NCBI RefSeq assembly: GCF_019655855.1
Contig: NZ_BPFX01000002.1
Span: 172,146 to 236,145 of the forward strand
Length of the DNA: 64,000 nucleotides
Reading direction: 5' to 3'
Source of the DNA: Pseudomonas paralcaligenes
GTDB lineage: Bacteria; Pseudomonadota; Gammaproteobacteria; Pseudomonadales; Pseudomonadaceae
Part shown: positions 8,943 to 17,227 of the stretch, one piece after another
Layout of the letters: each line of letters opens with the position of its first letter
How positions within the stretch are numbered: position 1 is the stretch's first letter
Notes under the pieces: model-generated
What the model saw: only the letters and a program-made list of their open reading frames with translations
Told to the model about the DNA's origin: nothing
Databases searched by the model: none
Translations under genes and position numbers: made by a program

Positions 8943-10055
8943 CTAGGCGCCGGCGCGTGCCTCCCAGGCCCGCTTGAGTTCGACCAGCGACTGGCGTGAC
9001 TCGCGCTCGGTCCTGCGGGACAGAAACAGCGCATCGAGCAGGCGCAGCAGCCGGCCGTTCACCCGGTACTCCATGCGCCGCTCGAAGCGGGTGCCGCCGG
9101 CCAGCGGCGCGCACAGGTAGGTGACCCGCAGCCAGAAGCGCCCCTGGGCGTCCTCCGCCTCGGCGCACCACAGCCGGCCCGGCTGGTAGTCGGTGACGCG
9201 CCAGGCGATATGGCCGAGGCGGCCGGCGGACTCGATGTCCTCCTCGAAGGTCGCGCCCGCCGGCAGCGGCCCGCTCACCCCGTAGATGACCTTGGACGAG
9301 GGATGCCACTCGGGCCAGTGGCTGGCGTCGCGGGCGTAGTCCAGCACCGCCTCGGGCGTGCCGCTCAGGTCCACCACATGCTGCTGGCGGACCAGGCCGG
9401 CCTCGGGCATCGGCTCCCAGTGCAGGGTGCCGTAGAGCCAGTCGGTCAGTGGGAACACGATGTTCATGTTGCGCTCCTGCATCAGGTCGCGGCGGTGGTG
9501 CAGGGCGTGCAGGTGGCGCATGTGGCGGACCCAGGGCAGGCGCGCGACAGGGTTGCTGTCGGGCAGGTGCTCGCAGGCGTGCAGCACCTCGTAGAGCAGG
9601 TAGCCCAGCACCCAGCCGGCGCCGACCACGGCCGCGAGTTCCGGGTTGAACGGCCGGATCACCGCCCAGAGCGCCACGGCGCCGGCGCTCTGCACCACCA
9701 CCAGCCAGGCTGGGAACAGGATCACCCGCCAGTCCCGCGCCTGCTCGAAGGGCATGTGGCGCTCCTCGAAGAAGCTGTGGTGGTCGCCGGTGTGGCGCTT
9801 GTAGAACATCGCGCCCAGGCGCCGCTTGTGGTGCCCCAGCCCCTGGTGGATGCGATGCTCGCCCCAGTTGAGGAACAGCAGGGTCAGGGGCAGCGCCAGC
9901 CACTCCCACGGCCCGATGTCCTGCGCGGTCGCCAGCAGGGCGGCTGCCACGCCGAGGCCGAACAGGGCGACGAAGCCGGCGTGCAGCCAGGGGTTGTAGC
10001 CGGGGCTGATCGCCGCCCGGTAGCGTTCGCGGAATGTGTGCACGTCGAAACTCAT
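8943..10055 (-). CDS. Fatty-acid-hydroxylase-superfamily membrane protein fused to a C-terminal SRPBCC domain
   Basis: A 370-residue fusion. Residues about 25-215 form a membrane-bound di-iron oxygenase of the fatty acid hydroxylase/sterol desaturase type: four or so hydrophobic helices and histidine clusters EHRIHQ, GHHKRR, HTGDHHSF, HACEH and HMRHLHALHHRR. Residues about 225-365 look like an SRPBCC (START/polyketide-cyclase) ligand-binding fold (VVDLSGTPEAVLDYARDASHWPEWHP start, long C-terminal helix). A plausible reading is that the SRPBCC part presents a hydrophobic substrate to the hydroxylase, but the substrate is unknown. It is divergent from the LysR gene at 10143, with only 87 bases between, so it is probably that regulator's target. 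Confidence 0.85.
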   Translation of the reverse strand: MSFDVHTFRERYRAAISPGYNPWLHAGFVALFGLGVAAALLATAQDIGPWEWLALPLTLLFLNWGEHRIHQGLGHHKRRLGAMFYKRHTGDHHSFFEERHMPFEQARDWRVILFPAWLVVVQSAGAVALWAVIRPFNPELAAVVGAGWVLGYLLYEVLHACEHLPDSNPVARLPWVRHMRHLHALHHRRDLMQERNMNIVFPLTDWLYGTLHWEPMPEAGLVRQQHVVDLSGTPEAVLDYARDASHWPEWHPSSKVIYGVSGPLPAGATFEEDIESAGRLGHIAWRVTDYQPGRLWCAEAEDAQGRFWLRVTYLCAPLAGGTRFERRMEYRVNGRLLRLLDALFLSRRTERESRQSLVELKRAWEARAGA

Positions 10056-10100
10056 GCCATCGCCCTCCCTCGGGTCTATGAAAGCTCAGGCTAGAGGCTG

Positions 10101-10124
10101 TATCTTCATTCGTATAATGGATAT
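10101..10124. promoter_or_regulatory. Candidate LysR operator / promoter between divergent genes
   Basis: The 87-base intergenic region contains the AT-rich stretch CATTCGTATAATGG with CATT and AATG as an inverted repeat, shaped like a LysR-type box. The TATAAT inside could serve as a -10 element for the LysR gene. The call is based on position and symmetry only. Confidence 0.4.
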
Positions 10125-10142
10125 TCAGAAAGAGCTTTATTC

Positions 10143-11066
10143 ATGATCCGGAATTTTCAACAGCTCGATCTGAACCTGCTGCTGGTGTTCGACGCCCTGA
10201 TGCAGGAACAGAACCTGTCGCGCGCCGCCTTGCGCCTGCACCGCAGCCAGCCGGCGGTGAGCAATGCCCTGGCGCGCCTGCGCGAGCAGCTCGGCGAGAA
10301 GCTGTTCGTGCGTACCGCCCAGGGCCTGCGGCCGACCGCCCAGGCCCAGGCGCTGCATGTGCCGATCCGCCAGGCGCTGGGCATCCTGCAGCGCGGGCTG
10401 GGCAGCGAGACCGCCGTCGACCGCGACAGTGAGCACCGCCTGCGCCTGTCCATGAACGACTACGCCCAGGCCAGCCTGTTGCCGGCGCTGAGCGCCCGGC
10501 TGGCCGACGAGGTGCCGCGCTGGACCCTGCAGGTGCAGAGCGACGACGCCCGGCAGATGGTCCGGCAACTGGCCGACGGCGAACTCGACCTGGCCATCGA
10601 CTACCTGTACTTCGACGATCCGCAGCTGTGCTACCAGGCGCTGCACGAGGAACGGATGATGGTCATCGGCCGCGGCGGCCACCCGGCCTTCGACGGCGGC
10701 CTGGGCCTGGAGGACTACCAGGGCGCCCGGCACGTCTCGATCCTGCCGCGCGACGGCCGCGGTTCGCCGCTGGAGATCGTGCTCGGCTCGGCCAAGGTGC
10801 GCCGCCAGGTGCAGGTCTACCTGCCCAACTACATGCCGCTGCCGGCCATCGTCGCCGGCTCCGACCTGCTGGCCACGGTGCCCGGCCACCTGCTGCGCCA
10901 GCTGCCGGCCGGCCACGGCCTGGCGGTGGCGCCGCTGCCGCTGGCGCTGCCGCCGGTACAGGTCAGCATGATCTGGCACCGCGCCCAGGACCGCTCGCCG
11001 AACATGCGCTGGCTGCGCGAGCGGCTGCTGGAGATCGCCGGCGAACTGCGCGCCGGCGAGGCCTGA
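10143..11066 (+). CDS. LysR-family transcriptional regulator
   Basis: A 307-residue LysR-type regulator. The N-terminal winged helix-turn-helix is clear (LDLNLLLVFDALMQEQNLSRAA, then HRSQPAVSNALARLREQLGEKLFVR, residues about 8-60; described, not quoted in full), followed by a periplasmic-binding-protein-like effector domain (about 90-300). The LDLNLL start places it in the NahR/LinR/PcpR-like branch that often controls aromatic or lipophilic compound metabolism. It is divergent from the hydroxylase-SRPBCC gene, the usual arrangement for a LysR regulator and its target. Effector unknown. Confidence 0.92.
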   Translation: MIRNFQQLDLNLLLVFDALMQEQNLSRAALRLHRSQPAVSNALARLREQLGEKLFVRTAQGLRPTAQAQALHVPIRQALGILQRGLGSETAVDRDSEHRLRLSMNDYAQASLLPALSARLADEVPRWTLQVQSDDARQMVRQLADGELDLAIDYLYFDDPQLCYQALHEERMMVIGRGGHPAFDGGLGLEDYQGARHVSILPRDGRGSPLEIVLGSAKVRRQVQVYLPNYMPLPAIVAGSDLLATVPGHLLRQLPAGHGLAVAPLPLALPPVQVSMIWHRAQDRSPNMRWLRERLLEIAGELRAGEA

Positions 11067-11123
11067 TTCGGGGCCGGAAAGACCCCGTTCGCGCCAATCC
11101 GGTGCGCCGTGTCCGCCCGGTCA

Positions 11124-11148
11124 TGTAAGCAGGCGGATACAACTTACA
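11124..11148. promoter_or_regulatory. Inverted repeat upstream of the aminopeptidase autotransporter
   Basis: TGTAAG and CTTACA are perfect 6-base arms separated by 13 bases, about 120 bases upstream of the autotransporter start, in an otherwise featureless 200-base gap. It could be a dimeric regulator site. No regulator is identified. Confidence 0.3.
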
Positions 11149-11266
11149 GCCAGGCGACCCGCAGTTTTTCCCATGCGTCAATCTGTCTGCGCGGACAGGT
11201 TGCCGGCCCGCATCCTGCTATTGCTTTCCTGTCGTTTTTCTCCCAACCAACAACAAGGAAAGTGAA

Positions 11267-13213
11267 GTGATCAAATCCCTCGCTCGCGCCGTCAGCCTCG
11301 GCAGCCTGCTCTGCGCACCCCTGGCCGGCGCCTACCAGTTCGGCGAACACGCTGCCGGCACTGTCGACAAGCTGATCCACGACTACCCGGGCCGCTACCG
11401 CGACACCGCCAGCTTCGCCGGCGCCGCCGACTGGATGGAGTCCCGCATGGGCAGCGGCTACGCGCTCGGCCGGCAGAACTTCAGCTGGAACGACGGCACC
11501 CGCACCTCGCAGAACGTCATCGCCTCCGCCGCCGGCCTCGGCGACCAGTACGTGGTGATCGGCGCCCACTTCGACACCTACTTCGGCCGCCCGACCCTGC
11601 AGGGCCTGGACGACAATGCCTCGGGCGCGGGCGTGCTGACCGAAGTGGCGCGCAACCTCTCCGGGCTGCGCCTGGAGAACGGCCTGGAGATCGTCGGCTT
11701 CGGCGCGGAAGAAGAGGGCCTGCGCGGTTCCCGGGCCTACGTGGCCGCGCTGGACGACGCGCGGCGCGCCAACCTGCTGGCGATGATCAACATCGACAGC
11801 CTGATCACCGGCGACATGATGTACGCCCACGCCGGCCAGAACAGCGCGGACAACCCGGAGCTGGCCAGCCTGCGCGAGCACGCCGCGCGCATCGCCGGGG
11901 AACTGGGCATCGACCTGCGCGCCAACCCCGGCCTCAACCCCGACTACCCCGTCGGCACCGGCTGCTGCAGCGATGGCGAGGCGTTCGAGGACCTGGGCGT
12001 GCCGATTCTCTACGTCGAGTCGACCAACTGGGACATCGGCGACCTGGATGGCTACGAGCAGACCACCAACCCGGCCATCCCCGGCGGCTCGACCTGGCAC
12101 GACCCGGTCGAGGACAACGAGACCGTGCTGGTCGGCGCCTTCGGCGAGGAGCGCATCGAACAGCGCCTGCGCGACTACTCGCGCCTGCTCAGCCGGCTGA
12201 TGCTGGAACTGACCAACGCCGATCTGCTGGCCTCCGCCGCGTCGGGCGGCGCCACCGCGCGCAACATGCAGGACCACCTGCAGCGCCAGTACCAGGCGCA
12301 GAGCCGGCTGCACGAGCGGCGCTGGCAGCTGCTGCAGGCCATGCAGCGCGAGGTCGGCAGCTTCGACGGGGCAATCGGCGTGGACGGCGAGTACGCGCCG
12401 GACAGCGGCTTCGACGAGGCGCCGAATCCCGAGGCCCGGCGCTACGGCATCCACGCCCTGGGCGACCTGCGGGTGAGCGAGCTGCTGTCCGTGGGCGCCA
12501 GCCTGAGCTACCAGAACGGCCGCGACGACCTGGAGCATGGCGGCAAGCTCGACAGCGACGCCTGGCGCCTCGGCGCCTTCGCCCTTCTCAGCGACGGCGG
12601 CCCGGCCTGGCTGGGCGCCGACCTCGGCGTGGCGCACACCCGCCTCGACAGCGAGCGCGCCCTGCGCATCCAGGCCGACGGCGGCCCGGTGCTGCTGGAG
12701 CGGCGCTTCTCCGGCGATACCGACGCGCTGACCTGGGGCGCGCGCCTGCTCGGCGGCTACGACTTCAGCTTCGGCGACCTGCGCAGCGGTCCCTTCGCCG
12801 GCCTGGACTACAGCCACAGCCGCATCGACGACTTCTCCGAGAAGGGCGCCGACCGCACCGCCCTGGGCTACGAGGAACAGGACTACGACAGCCTCGAAGC
12901 CAGCCTCGGCTGGCGCCTGCAGGGCAGCCTGGCGCTCGACGGCTCGCTGCGCCTGCTGCCGTACGCCAGCGTGGCCTGGGTCAAGGAGCTGGGCGACGGC
13001 CGCCTGGAAGACATCGCCCTCACCAGCCGCGCCGACGGCCGGGTGCGGGTGGCCGAGCTGGGCGACGTGGACACCAGCTTCGGCCGCGCGCGCCTCGGCA
13101 GCCAACTGCAGATCGGCGACAGCCTGGGGCTGTACGTGGAGGTCAATGGCCGCCTGGGTCACGACGAGGGCAGCCAGACCGGTTACTCGCTCGGCGCCCA
13201 GTGGCTGTTCTGA
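11267..13213 (+). CDS. aaaA: AaaA-like M28 aminopeptidase autotransporter
   Basis: A 648-residue outer-membrane-anchored peptidase. An N-terminal signal peptide (residues 1-22, ending AGA) precedes a zinc M28 peptidase domain with ligand motifs GAHFDTY (His101), GLDDNASGAG (Asp115/116), GAEEEGLRG (Glu148-150), NIDS (Asp177) and WHDP (His278). After a linker (about 320-375) comes a beta-barrel of about 270 residues of alternating hydrophobic strands ending in Trp-Leu-Phe, the BAM-recognised terminus of type V autotransporters. P. aeruginosa AaaA (PA0328) has this architecture and removes N-terminal arginine from peptides; here too it neighbours the YegP-like gene and rpiA. The start is GTG at 11267 with AAGGAA 6-10 bases upstream. 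Substrate specificity is inferred from the homologue. Confidence 0.9.
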   Translation: MIKSLARAVSLGSLLCAPLAGAYQFGEHAAGTVDKLIHDYPGRYRDTASFAGAADWMESRMGSGYALGRQNFSWNDGTRTSQNVIASAAGLGDQYVVIGAHFDTYFGRPTLQGLDDNASGAGVLTEVARNLSGLRLENGLEIVGFGAEEEGLRGSRAYVAALDDARRANLLAMINIDSLITGDMMYAHAGQNSADNPELASLREHAARIAGELGIDLRANPGLNPDYPVGTGCCSDGEAFEDLGVPILYVESTNWDIGDLDGYEQTTNPAIPGGSTWHDPVEDNETVLVGAFGEERIEQRLRDYSRLLSRLMLELTNADLLASAASGGATARNMQDHLQRQYQAQSRLHERRWQLLQAMQREVGSFDGAIGVDGEYAPDSGFDEAPNPEARRYGIHALGDLRVSELLSVGASLSYQNGRDDLEHGGKLDSDAWRLGAFALLSDGGPAWLGADLGVAHTRLDSERALRIQADGGPVLLERRFSGDTDALTWGARLLGGYDFSFGDLRSGPFAGLDYSHSRIDDFSEKGADRTALGYEEQDYDSLEASLGWRLQGSLALDGSLRLLPYASVAWVKELGDGRLEDIALTSRADGRVRVAELGDVDTSFGRARLGSQLQIGDSLGLYVEVNGRLGHDEGSQTGYSLGAQWLF

Positions 13214-13220
13214 GGTGAGC

Positions 13221-13247
13221 GGGCGGGGCCGGTTCCCGGCCCCGCCC
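13221..13247 (+). terminator. GC-rich hairpin after the autotransporter gene
   Basis: A perfect 12-bp GC-only stem (13221-13232 with 13236-13247) and a 3-base loop, starting 8 bases after the stop codon. There is no T-run, so it is a weak intrinsic terminator or an mRNA 3' stabiliser. Confidence 0.55.
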
Positions 13248-13332
13248 GATCGCGCAAGCGTGATCGCCCGAACAACCGAAGCGGCAGCTTGCGGCTACGC
13301 TTAGCGGACCATTCACCCACGGAGGTCCATCC

Positions 13333-13665
13333 ATGGCCAGCAAGTTCCACCTGAAAACCGCCAGCAACGGCCAGTTCCACTTCAACCTGCATGCCGGCAA
13401 CGGCGAGATCATCCTCAGCAGCGAACAGTACAAGGCCAAGCAGTCGGCCCTGGACGGCATCGAGTCGGTGCGCAAGAACTCCCAGCGCGAGGGTGCCTTC
13501 GAGATCAAGGACGCCAGCAACGGCAAGAGCTACTTCGTGCTCAAGGCCACCAACGGCCAGGTGGTCGGTCAGAGCCAGATGTACGCCAGCGAGGCCAGCT
13601 GCAAGAACGGCATCGAGTCGGTGAAGAAGAACGCGCCGGACGCGGTGCTGCAGAACGACGCCTGA
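13333..13665 (+). CDS. YegP-like DUF1508 protein
   Basis: A 110-residue protein made of two tandem DUF1508 (YegP) repeats. The first starts FHLKTASNGQFHFNL and ends GIESVRKNS; the second starts FEIKDASNGKSYFVL and ends GIESVKKN. Each repeat is a short beta-beta-beta-alpha unit. Its role is unknown in Pseudomonas. A strong GGAGG ribosome site lies about 9 bases before the ATG. The gene corresponds to PA0329 and keeps its usual place near rpiA and aaaA. Confidence 0.92.
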   Translation: MASKFHLKTASNGQFHFNLHAGNGEIILSSEQYKAKQSALDGIESVRKNSQREGAFEIKDASNGKSYFVLKATNGQVVGQSQMYASEASCKNGIESVKKNAPDAVLQNDA

Positions 13666-13722
13666 GCGGGTGACGAGTGAAACCCGCGTGGGTGTTCGGC
13701 GCGGGTTGCACCCGCCCTACGG
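13666..13722. repeat. REP-like element, family A, containing a stop codon of the convergent gene
   Basis: Imperfect inverted pair of family A arms (13666-13688 and 13700-13722), starting directly after the YegP-like stop codon. The CTA of the distal CCCTACG is the TAG stop codon (13717-13719) of the minus-strand SdiA-regulated-type gene, so the repeat overlaps that reading frame's end. Confidence 0.85.
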
Positions 13723-14640
13723 CTGCGCCTGTTTCTCGAACACGTAGAACAGGTTCGGTTCGCTCACCAGGTACAGCCGGCCGTGGTCGTCCAGTGCGAC
13801 GCCCTCGGCCTGCGGTACTCCCTTCTCCAGGCCGTTGCGGCCACCCAGCAGCGACAGGGTGCTGATCGGCCGGCCGTCCGAATTGATCTCCAGCACCAGG
13901 CGCGACTCGTCCGAGAGTGCCAGCAGGTGGCCGCTGTGCTGGTCGTACTGCAGGCTCGACAGGTCGCGCACGAACAGCCGCGCATCGCGCTCCGGGTCCT
14001 CCACCACGTGCACGGCGAACGGCTTGTCCGGGTGGGTGTGGGGGAAGCCGTGGATCTCGTAGATGGTCACCGGGTCGCGCTCCTTGGCGGCGAACAGGCG
14101 GTGGTTGACCGGATCGTAGGCCAACCCCTCGAAGCCCTTGTTGCCGTTGAGGCCGATGCCCAGCGACAGCTGCTCGGAGTCGGCGGCATCGACGAAATCG
14201 GTGTCGTCGTCCAGGTGCACGCGGTACAGGCGCTGCTGGCGTTCGTCGGTGATCACGTAGAGGTCGCGGCTGATGTACTCGATGGCTTCCGGGTCGCCGA
14301 AGCCGATCAGGGGCACGCGGCGGATGATCGCGCCGTCCAGCGACAGCTCGACCACCTCGGGCTTCTTGTTGGTCACGGTGAAGAGCGTGCGCCGGTCCGG
14401 GTCGAAGGTCAGCGCGGAGACATCGGAACTCAGCCCCTCGATAGGCCTGGCCTGCACGGTGGCGTGGTAGTCCGGCAGCCAGATCGAGTGGTCCTGCCAT
14501 TCGGCAGTGTGGCGCCATTCTTGCACCATGAACCAGCCGCGTTCGAACAGGCGCCACTGCTGGGCCACCACCAGCAGGGCCAGGAGAACGAGCAGCGCCA
14601 GGGCGGGCAGCAGAACGCGAGCTTGGGTCAGGCGACGCAT
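13717..14640 (-). CDS. SdiA-regulated (YjiK-like) family protein, copy 1
   Basis: A 307-residue protein with one N-terminal membrane anchor or uncleaved signal (about residues 9-27) and a periplasmic beta-propeller-like domain with repeated strand motifs (LFTVTNKKPEVVEL, DLYVITDERQQRLY, GNKGFEGLAYDP, EGVALDDHGRLYLVSEPNLFYVF; key residues Asn-Lys-Gly-Phe-Glu-Gly). This is the SdiA-regulated/YjiK family, whose biochemical role is not established. A paralogue with the same topology is encoded at 23105-24031. The stop codon lies inside a REP-like repeat. It is divergent from the AraC-type gene. Confidence 0.88.
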   Translation of the reverse strand: MRRLTQARVLLPALALLVLLALLVVAQQWRLFERGWFMVQEWRHTAEWQDHSIWLPDYHATVQARPIEGLSSDVSALTFDPDRRTLFTVTNKKPEVVELSLDGAIIRRVPLIGFGDPEAIEYISRDLYVITDERQQRLYRVHLDDDTDFVDAADSEQLSLGIGLNGNKGFEGLAYDPVNHRLFAAKERDPVTIYEIHGFPHTHPDKPFAVHVVEDPERDARLFVRDLSSLQYDQHSGHLLALSDESRLVLEINSDGRPISTLSLLGGRNGLEKGVPQAEGVALDDHGRLYLVSEPNLFYVFEKQAQP

Positions 14641-14753
14641 GGATGGGGTTCCGGGTCAGGGGTGCTGCATCAGAGCAGCCGCAGCTGAATTCAACCTTAA
14701 GAAGGCGCCGCCGGCCGAAGTTACCGAATACCACCGCAGCGGAAACGGCCGTC

Positions 14754-15764
14754 ATGTCAGTGTTACCGGAAGAGCGAGTATTGACCACCCTGCACACGGT
14801 CGCCCTGGCCGTGCAGGTCCTGCAGCGCATGGGCGTCGCCGCCGAGCGGGTGCTGGAGGGCAGCGGCATCCAGGCCGGCGACCTGGACAGCCCGACCCGG
14901 CTGGTCAACCACGCCCAGGAACTGCGCGTGCTGAGCAACGCCCTGGCGGCCAGCGCCGACCCCGCCCTGGGACTGCTGCTGGGCAAGCGCATGCACGTCT
15001 CGGCCTACGGCATGCTCGGCTACACCCTGCTGGCCAGCCGCAACCTGGGCGACGCGCTGCGCCTGGCCATCGCCCATCCGGCGCTGCTCGGCACCTACTT
15101 CCAGCTCGATCTGCGCCCGGTCGGCGACGAGGTGCGGCTGAGCGCCGGCGGCTACCGCTACGACCCCGCGCTGTCGCGCTTCAACACCGAGCTGTGCCTG
15201 GCCTCGCTGCTCACCGTGGTGCAGGACCTGCTCGGCGAATCCGTGCGCCCGCGCCGCCTGTTGCTGGCCTACCGCGCGCCGGCCCATGCCGCCAGCTACG
15301 GCGAGCGGCTCGGCTGCCCGGTGGAGTTCGACGCCGGCTGCAACGCCCTGTGCTTCAACCCGGCGCTGCTGGAGCGGCCGCTGCCGCTGGCCGACCCGGT
15401 CAGCCACCAGCACGGCCTGCAGCAGTGCATGCAGCTGGAAGCGCAGTTGCACAACCGCCACGACCTGCGCGACCTGATCCGCCAGCAGCTGTCCGGCGAC
15501 CTGATCGAGTGCTCCAGTCTGGAGCGCGTCGCCACCCGCCTGCACCGTTCCGAGCGCACCGTGCGCCGTCACCTGCAGCAGCTCAACACCAGCTTCCAGC
15601 ACCTGCTCGACGAGGTGCGCTACGACAAGGCGCGCCAGCTGCTGCTCAACACCGACATGCCGATCTACCTGATCGCCGAGCAGCTCGGCTACAGCGAGAC
15701 CGCCAGCTTCCGCCACGCTTTCCAGCGCTGGAGCGGCCTGGCGCCGAGCGAACTGCGCCGCTGA
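14754..15764 (+). CDS. AraC-family transcriptional regulator
   Basis: A 336-residue regulator. Residues about 20-200 form the arabinose-binding-like sensor domain seen in OruR/ArgR-type pseudomonad regulators (GKRMHVSAYGMLGYTLLAS). The C-terminal 95 residues hold the double helix-turn-helix: first HTH around SSLERVATRLHRSERTVRRHL, second around PIYLIAEQLGYSETASFRHAF, ending WSGLAPSELRR. The ATG at 14754 (MSVLPEERVLTT) gives the family length; an in-frame ATG at 14643 would add an arginine-rich leader that overlaps the divergent gene's promoter. Its target may be the monooxygenase and/or ABC genes immediately downstream, on position alone. Confidence 0.9.
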   Translation: MSVLPEERVLTTLHTVALAVQVLQRMGVAAERVLEGSGIQAGDLDSPTRLVNHAQELRVLSNALAASADPALGLLLGKRMHVSAYGMLGYTLLASRNLGDALRLAIAHPALLGTYFQLDLRPVGDEVRLSAGGYRYDPALSRFNTELCLASLLTVVQDLLGESVRPRRLLLAYRAPAHAASYGERLGCPVEFDAGCNALCFNPALLERPLPLADPVSHQHGLQQCMQLEAQLHNRHDLRDLIRQQLSGDLIECSSLERVATRLHRSERTVRRHLQQLNTSFQHLLDEVRYDKARQLLLNTDMPIYLIAEQLGYSETASFRHAFQRWSGLAPSELRR

Positions 15765-15847
15765 GGCGGTGACATGATCCAGGACAAGACCGGACAGCGC
15801 TCCCGCGCCTAGACTCGCGAGCATCGTCAGTGCTGCGGGAGCCGCTC

Positions 15848-17020
15848 ATGATCCACGATGTCGCCATCATCGGCGCCGGCCCGGCCGGCCTGTGCCTGGC
15901 CCGCGCCCTGTCCGGGCACGGCCTGTCCGTCGTCCTGCTGGAGCGCCAGGCGGAACGGGAACTGGCCGATCCGGCCTTCGACGGCCGCGAGATCGCCCTG
16001 ACCCACGCCTCACAGGCCCTGCTGGAGAAGCTCGGCCTGTGGCGGCGCTTCCCCGCCGAGGACGTCGCCGTGCTGCGCGACGCCCAGGTGTTCAACGGCC
16101 CCTCGCTGTTCGCCCTGAAAATCCGCGCCGAGCAGGCGGGCGCCGAGCGCCTCGGCCATCTGGTCGCCAACCAGGCGATCCGTCGCGCCGCCTTCGAGGC
16201 GGTCGCCGAGTGCGCCGACGTGCAATTGCGCTGCGAGACGAGCGTGCGTGCCATCCGCCACCACGCCCGGGAAGTAGAGCTGGAACTGGCCGATGGCGAG
16301 TCGCTGCGCACGCGCCTGCTGGTGGCCGCCGACAGCCGCTTCTCCGAGACCCGCCGCCAGCTCGGTATCGGCGCCCGCCTCAAGGACTTCGGCAAGACCA
16401 TGCTGGTGTGCCGCATGCGCCACGACAAACCTCACCAGCAGGTGGCCTGGGAATGGTTCGGCTACGGCCAGACCCTGGCCCTGCTGCCGCTCAACGGCAA
16501 CCAGTCGTCCGTGGTGCTGACCCTGCCGCCGCGCGAGATCGAGCGCCTGCGCGAACTGGACGAGGACGCCTTCGCCCGGGAGATGGAGCAGCGCTTCGAT
16601 CGCCGCCTCGGCGCCATGCAGCTGGTCAGCGCCCGCCGCGCCTATCCCCTAGTCGGCGCCTACGCCGAGCGCCTGGTCGGCCCGCGCTGCGCATTGCTCG
16701 GCGACGCCGCCGTCGGCATGCACCCGGTCACCGCCCACGGTTTCAACTTCGGCCTGGGCAGCGTGCAGCGCCTCGCCGACGCCGTGCTGGCCGCCCACGC
16801 CCATGGCGAGGACATCGCCGCGCCGGCGGTGCTGTCCCGCTACGAGCGCCGGCACCGCCTGGCGACCTGGCCGCTGTACCAGGCCACCAACCTGCTGGTG
16901 GACGTCTACACCAACGACCGCCTGCCTGCCAGGCTGCTGCGCGGCGCCGGCCTTCGGGTGGCGCAGGGGCTCCTGCCGCTGCGCAAGGGCCTCGCGCGGC
17001 ACCTCACCGCGCGGGGCTGA
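15848..17020 (+). CDS. UbiH-superfamily FAD monooxygenase, UbiM-like
   Basis: A 390-residue flavin monooxygenase of the UbiH/PHBH class. It has the FAD dinucleotide motif IIGAGPAGLCLARAL, the GREIALTHAS early motif typical of ubiquinone hydroxylases, and the ribityl-binding motif GDAAVGMHPVTAHGFNFGLG. This last differs from the usual GDAAHxxHPxAGQG of UbiH/UbiF/UbiI but matches, as far as I recall, the UbiM branch that can hydroxylate more than one ring carbon in ubiquinone synthesis. Canonical UbiH and UbiI are both encoded elsewhere in this window (48560 and 50246), so it may be redundant or act on another aromatic. The start at 15848 follows a GGGAGCC site; an upstream in-frame ATG at 15830 is less likely. 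Confidence 0.75.
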   Translation: MIHDVAIIGAGPAGLCLARALSGHGLSVVLLERQAERELADPAFDGREIALTHASQALLEKLGLWRRFPAEDVAVLRDAQVFNGPSLFALKIRAEQAGAERLGHLVANQAIRRAAFEAVAECADVQLRCETSVRAIRHHAREVELELADGESLRTRLLVAADSRFSETRRQLGIGARLKDFGKTMLVCRMRHDKPHQQVAWEWFGYGQTLALLPLNGNQSSVVLTLPPREIERLRELDEDAFAREMEQRFDRRLGAMQLVSARRAYPLVGAYAERLVGPRCALLGDAAVGMHPVTAHGFNFGLGSVQRLADAVLAAHAHGEDIAAPAVLSRYERRHRLATWPLYQATNLLVDVYTNDRLPARLLRGAGLRVAQGLLPLRKGLARHLTARG

Positions 17021-17023
17021 CCC

Positions 17024-17072
17024 GCCGTAGGGTGCGCCGCGCGCACCGGCCGCGCCTGGGTGCGTTCGGCGC
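17024..17072. repeat. Degenerate REP-like element, family B (GTAGGGTGCGCC)
   Basis: GTAGGGTGCGCC followed by an imperfect inverted GC-rich partner, directly after the monooxygenase stop. The complementary form GCGCACCCTACG occurs at about 22238-22250 and 27907-27920. The arms are imperfect here. Confidence 0.5.
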
Positions 17073-17093
17073 GCTTTGACGGCAGATTGGCCT

Positions 17094-17121
17094 CATCTAT
17101 CCCCTTTTGTCCGCATCTATC
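17094..17121. promoter_or_regulatory. Direct repeat upstream of the ABC operon
   Basis: CATCTATC occurs twice (17094-17101 and 17114-17121), exactly 20 bases apart, that is two helical turns. A TAGAAT at 17147-17152 downstream could be a -10 element. Tandem direct repeats upstream of a promoter are typical of AraC/XylS activator sites, and an AraC-type gene lies 1.3 kb upstream. Inference only. Confidence 0.4.
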
Positions 17122-17227
17122 GTTCTGCCACAAGCGCAGCGCTGCCTAGAATCGATCGCAAGGTGTCCTTGGCACCCAACTGCCTCTTAATCGCCAATAA
17201 AAACAATTGGTTAGGAGCTATTTGCGG

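Noticed and set aside
17170..17183. Sigma-54-like promoter (TGGCAC ... TGC) before the ABC operon
   Set aside because: The GG to GC spacing is 9 bases, one short of the strict 10 required for sigma-54 promoters.
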